Assembly: GCF_001688725.2 (NCBI RefSeq)
Contig: NZ_CP015401.2
Span: forward strand, 2,108,001-2,172,000
Direction: 5' to 3'
DNA from: Bacteroides caecimuris
GTDB taxonomy: Bacteria; Bacteroidota; Bacteroidia; Bacteroidales; Bacteroidaceae
DNA length: 64,000 nucleotides
The notes under the pieces are model-generated. The model did no database searches. It worked only from the letters and a program-made list of their open reading frames with translations, and was not told the DNA's origin. Position 1 is the first letter of the stretch. Every line of letters starts with the position of its first letter. This document shows positions 62,451 to 64,000 of this stretch, piece by piece. Both the position numbers and the translations under genes were made by a program.

Positions 62451-63230
62451 ATGAATATGATTAATAAAGGAATACCCTACTTCCCGACACCGGCAAACTT
62501 TTTTGACGAAGAAGTTATGGAATTATTAGAGGCCAAATATGGAGTGATAGCCTCGTATATCGTCATGCGATTACTGTGCAAAATCTATAAAGAAGGATAT
62601 TACATCTCATGGGGAAAAGAACAATGTCTGATTTTTATCCGTAAAGTGGACACCGAAATCAAAGAGGGCATGATGGAAAAGATTATTGACCTGCTATTGG
62701 AAAAAGGATTCTTCCATAAGGAATTTTATGAGAAATACGGCATACTCACTTCGCAACAAATCCAAAAGGTGTGGTTCGAAGCTACGATACGAAGAAAAAT
62801 AGATTTCTCTCAATTACCTTATTTATTAGAGACCAAACAGAAAAAAGGAACGCAAAAAGGAGAATCAAACAAAGAAAACGCCAACATTTTTCCCACTCAA
62901 GAGGATGTGAGTTCAGAAAATGCAGACATTTCCCGACAAACTAAACTAAAGGAAACCAAACTAAATTCTGAAGAGGAAGAAATAAGCGATGCTTTGTTTG
63001 AAATTCCGCAGTATGCCTACAATCAGGCCACTCACAACATGGACGGACTGATAGAAAGTCTGGAACGCCATAAAGTGACTGACTCGAAAGAGAAACAGGC
63101 GATTCTCCGGCTGTCGGACTATGGCAGAAAAGGTACCTTGGTGTGGAAACTGCTCTCCAACACGACGTGGAGCAAAATCGGAGCACCGGGAAAATATCTC
63201 ATTGCAGCGTTGACCGGCAAACAGAAATAA
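62451..63230 (+). CDS. DUF4373 domain protein
   Basis: A 259-residue protein. The N-terminal winged-helix-like DUF4373 domain covers about residues 5-110 (GIPYFPTPANFFDEEVMELL, YIVMRLLCKIYKEGYYISWG, KGFFHKEFYEKYGILTSQQIQ); the rest is a charged linker and a C-terminal helical segment (KGTLVWKLLSNTTWSKIGAPG). Such proteins are common upstream of capsule loci and in mobile elements of Bacteroides and are likely DNA-binding, by analogy with replication/initiator-type winged helices. A second ATG two codons in is possible. Confidence 0.85.
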   Translation: MNMINKGIPYFPTPANFFDEEVMELLEAKYGVIASYIVMRLLCKIYKEGYYISWGKEQCLIFIRKVDTEIKEGMMEKIIDLLLEKGFFHKEFYEKYGILTSQQIQKVWFEATIRRKIDFSQLPYLLETKQKKGTQKGESNKENANIFPTQEDVSSENADISRQTKLKETKLNSEEEEISDALFEIPQYAYNQATHNMDGLIESLERHKVTDSKEKQAILRLSDYGRKGTLVWKLLSNTTWSKIGAPGKYLIAALTGKQK

Positions 63231-63267
63231 ACCGGCGTAAATAAAAGCCTATTCAAATTTTGCTTAA

Positions 63268-63312
63268 AAAGGTACGAAAAATCTGTGCTTTTCACAAATT
63301 CTTCGTACCTTT
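63268..63312 (+). promoter_or_regulatory. 11-bp stem in the pyrB upstream region
   Basis: AAAGGTACGAA (63,268-63,278) pairs perfectly with TTCGTACCTTT (63,302-63,312). The right arm overlaps a TACCTTTA -7-like box 43 nt before pyrB, so it may be the DUF4373 terminator or an operator/attenuator of the pyrimidine genes. Confidence 0.45.
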
Positions 63313-63355
63313 ACGCTCCGGTAAAACAAGTTCTATCCACATAAAAGATAACAAA

Positions 63356-64000
63356 ATGGAAAACAGAAGTTTAGTAACCATTGCCGAACATTCTAAAGAA
63401 AAAATCCTCTACATGCTCGAAATGGCGAAGCAGTTTGAAATGAACCCCAATCGCCGGTTATTACAAGGAAAGGTAGTAGCAACCCTGTTCTTCGAACCTT
63501 CCACCCGTACCCGCTTGAGTTTTGAAACAGCTGCCAACCGTCTCGGTGCACGAGTAATCGGATTCTCTGACCCCAAGGCCACCAGCTCTTCCAAAGGGGA
63601 AACACTTAAAGACACGATCATGATGGTGAGTAACTACGCAGATATTATCGTCATGCGACACTATCTCGAAGGAGCTGCACGATATGCCAGCGAAGTAGCC
63701 CCGGTGCCCATTGTCAATGCTGGTGACGGAGCTAACCAGCACCCGTCGCAGACGATGCTCGATCTTTACTCTATCTACAAGACGCAAGGAACGTTGGAAA
63801 ATCTGAATATTTTCCTGGTGGGTGACTTGAAATACGGTCGCACCGTACATTCTTTGTTGATGGCGATGCGACACTTTAATCCGACTTTCCATTTTATCGC
63901 TCCCGAAGAGTTGAAAATGCCGGAAGAATACAAACTTTACTGCAAAACGCACCAAATAAAATACGTTGAACATACAGACTTTTCCGAAGAGATTATCGCC
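63356..64000 (+). CDS. pyrB: aspartate carbamoyltransferase catalytic subunit (cut by window edge)
   Basis: First committed step of pyrimidine synthesis: aspartate plus carbamoyl phosphate. The first 215 residues are present and begin [20 protein letters not shown]. The carbamoyl-phosphate site [13 protein letters not shown] is at about residues 45-57, followed by KGETLKDT, the [12 protein letters not shown] segment and [16 protein letters not shown]. The frame is open to the window end. It marks the return to core genome after the capsule locus. Confidence 0.96.
   Translation, partial: MENRSLVTIAEHSKEKILYMLEMAKQFEMNPNRRLLQGKVVATLFFEPSTRTRLSFETAANRLGARVIGFSDPKATSSSKGETLKDTIMMVSNYADIIVMRHYLEGAARYASEVAPVPIVNAGDGANQHPSQTMLDLYSIYKTQGTLENLNIFLVGDLKYGRTVHSLLMAMRHFNPTFHFIAPEELKMPEEYKLYCKTHQIKYVEHTDFSEEIIA

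Overview
The window is chromosomal DNA from a Bacteroides-type bacterium. The evidence is the Bacteroidetes promoter pattern seen upstream of many genes (TTTG, about 20 nt, TAnnTTTG), the xylose operon with a NUDIX-type regulator, an RRM-type RNA-binding protein, HU-like plus 'smalltalk' small proteins, DUF4373, and an UpxY-led capsule locus. Species cannot be fixed by reading alone.

1-36 kb is a mostly ordinary core region. It holds the 5' end of ileS; a leftward xylose operon (regulator, xylB, xylA, xylE) with a stable hairpin between xylA and xylE; thiD and fabD; an RRM protein; a small membrane protein followed by a decayed DUF362/4Fe-4S gene pair that has lost internal segments; a patatin-like lipase; a GH13 amylase-type enzyme and the glycogen branching enzyme glgB; the p-aminobenzoate genes pabB/pabC; tRNA-Arg(TCT); an AbgT-family transporter; a response regulator beside a very large tandem histidine kinase-like protein; prs; a MORN-repeat protein; an M16-like protein without its zinc motif; folK, kdsB and a PBP1A-type enzyme; a 32-residue 'smalltalk' protein with an HU-like protein; and an AAA-ATPase/PD-(D/E)XK protein.

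37.5-41.8 kb is a mobile-element scrap yard: a deleted IS66-type element, a cluster of strong RNA-like hairpins, a complete second IS66-family element (38,906-41,632), and the end of another IS66-type element into which it is joined.

41.7-60 kb is a leftward capsular polysaccharide locus. In transcription order it runs: UpxY antiterminator, Wza-like exporter, Wzz-like chain-length protein, initiating sugar-phosphate transferase, a relic IS66-type end, Wzx flippase, glycosyltransferase, a frameshifted IS4-family element, a frameshifted acyltransferase, a Wzy-like polymerase, glycosyltransferases, an IspD-like cytidylyltransferase, an SDR, LicD, a gene relic and a last glycosyltransferase whose stop codon comes from IS sequence. 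The strain-variable, very A+T-rich cassette lies between IS66-type ends in the same orientation.

60-63.3 kb is the control region. A 20-bp inverted repeat pair (60,024-60,043 and 60,295-60,314) flanks a consensus promoter that points away from upxY. A tyrosine recombinase gene lies next to it, and further out are a perfect 31-bp inverted repeat, a DUF2693-like gene and a DUF4373 gene. The arrangement reads as a phase-variable capsule promoter caught in the OFF orientation. The window ends in pyrB.

The points most worth checking are the invertible promoter, the division of catalytic and phosphoacceptor parts between the two halves of the tandem kinase, the IS66-bracketed capsule cassette, and the hairpin elements at 37.6-38.8 kb and 61.9 kb.
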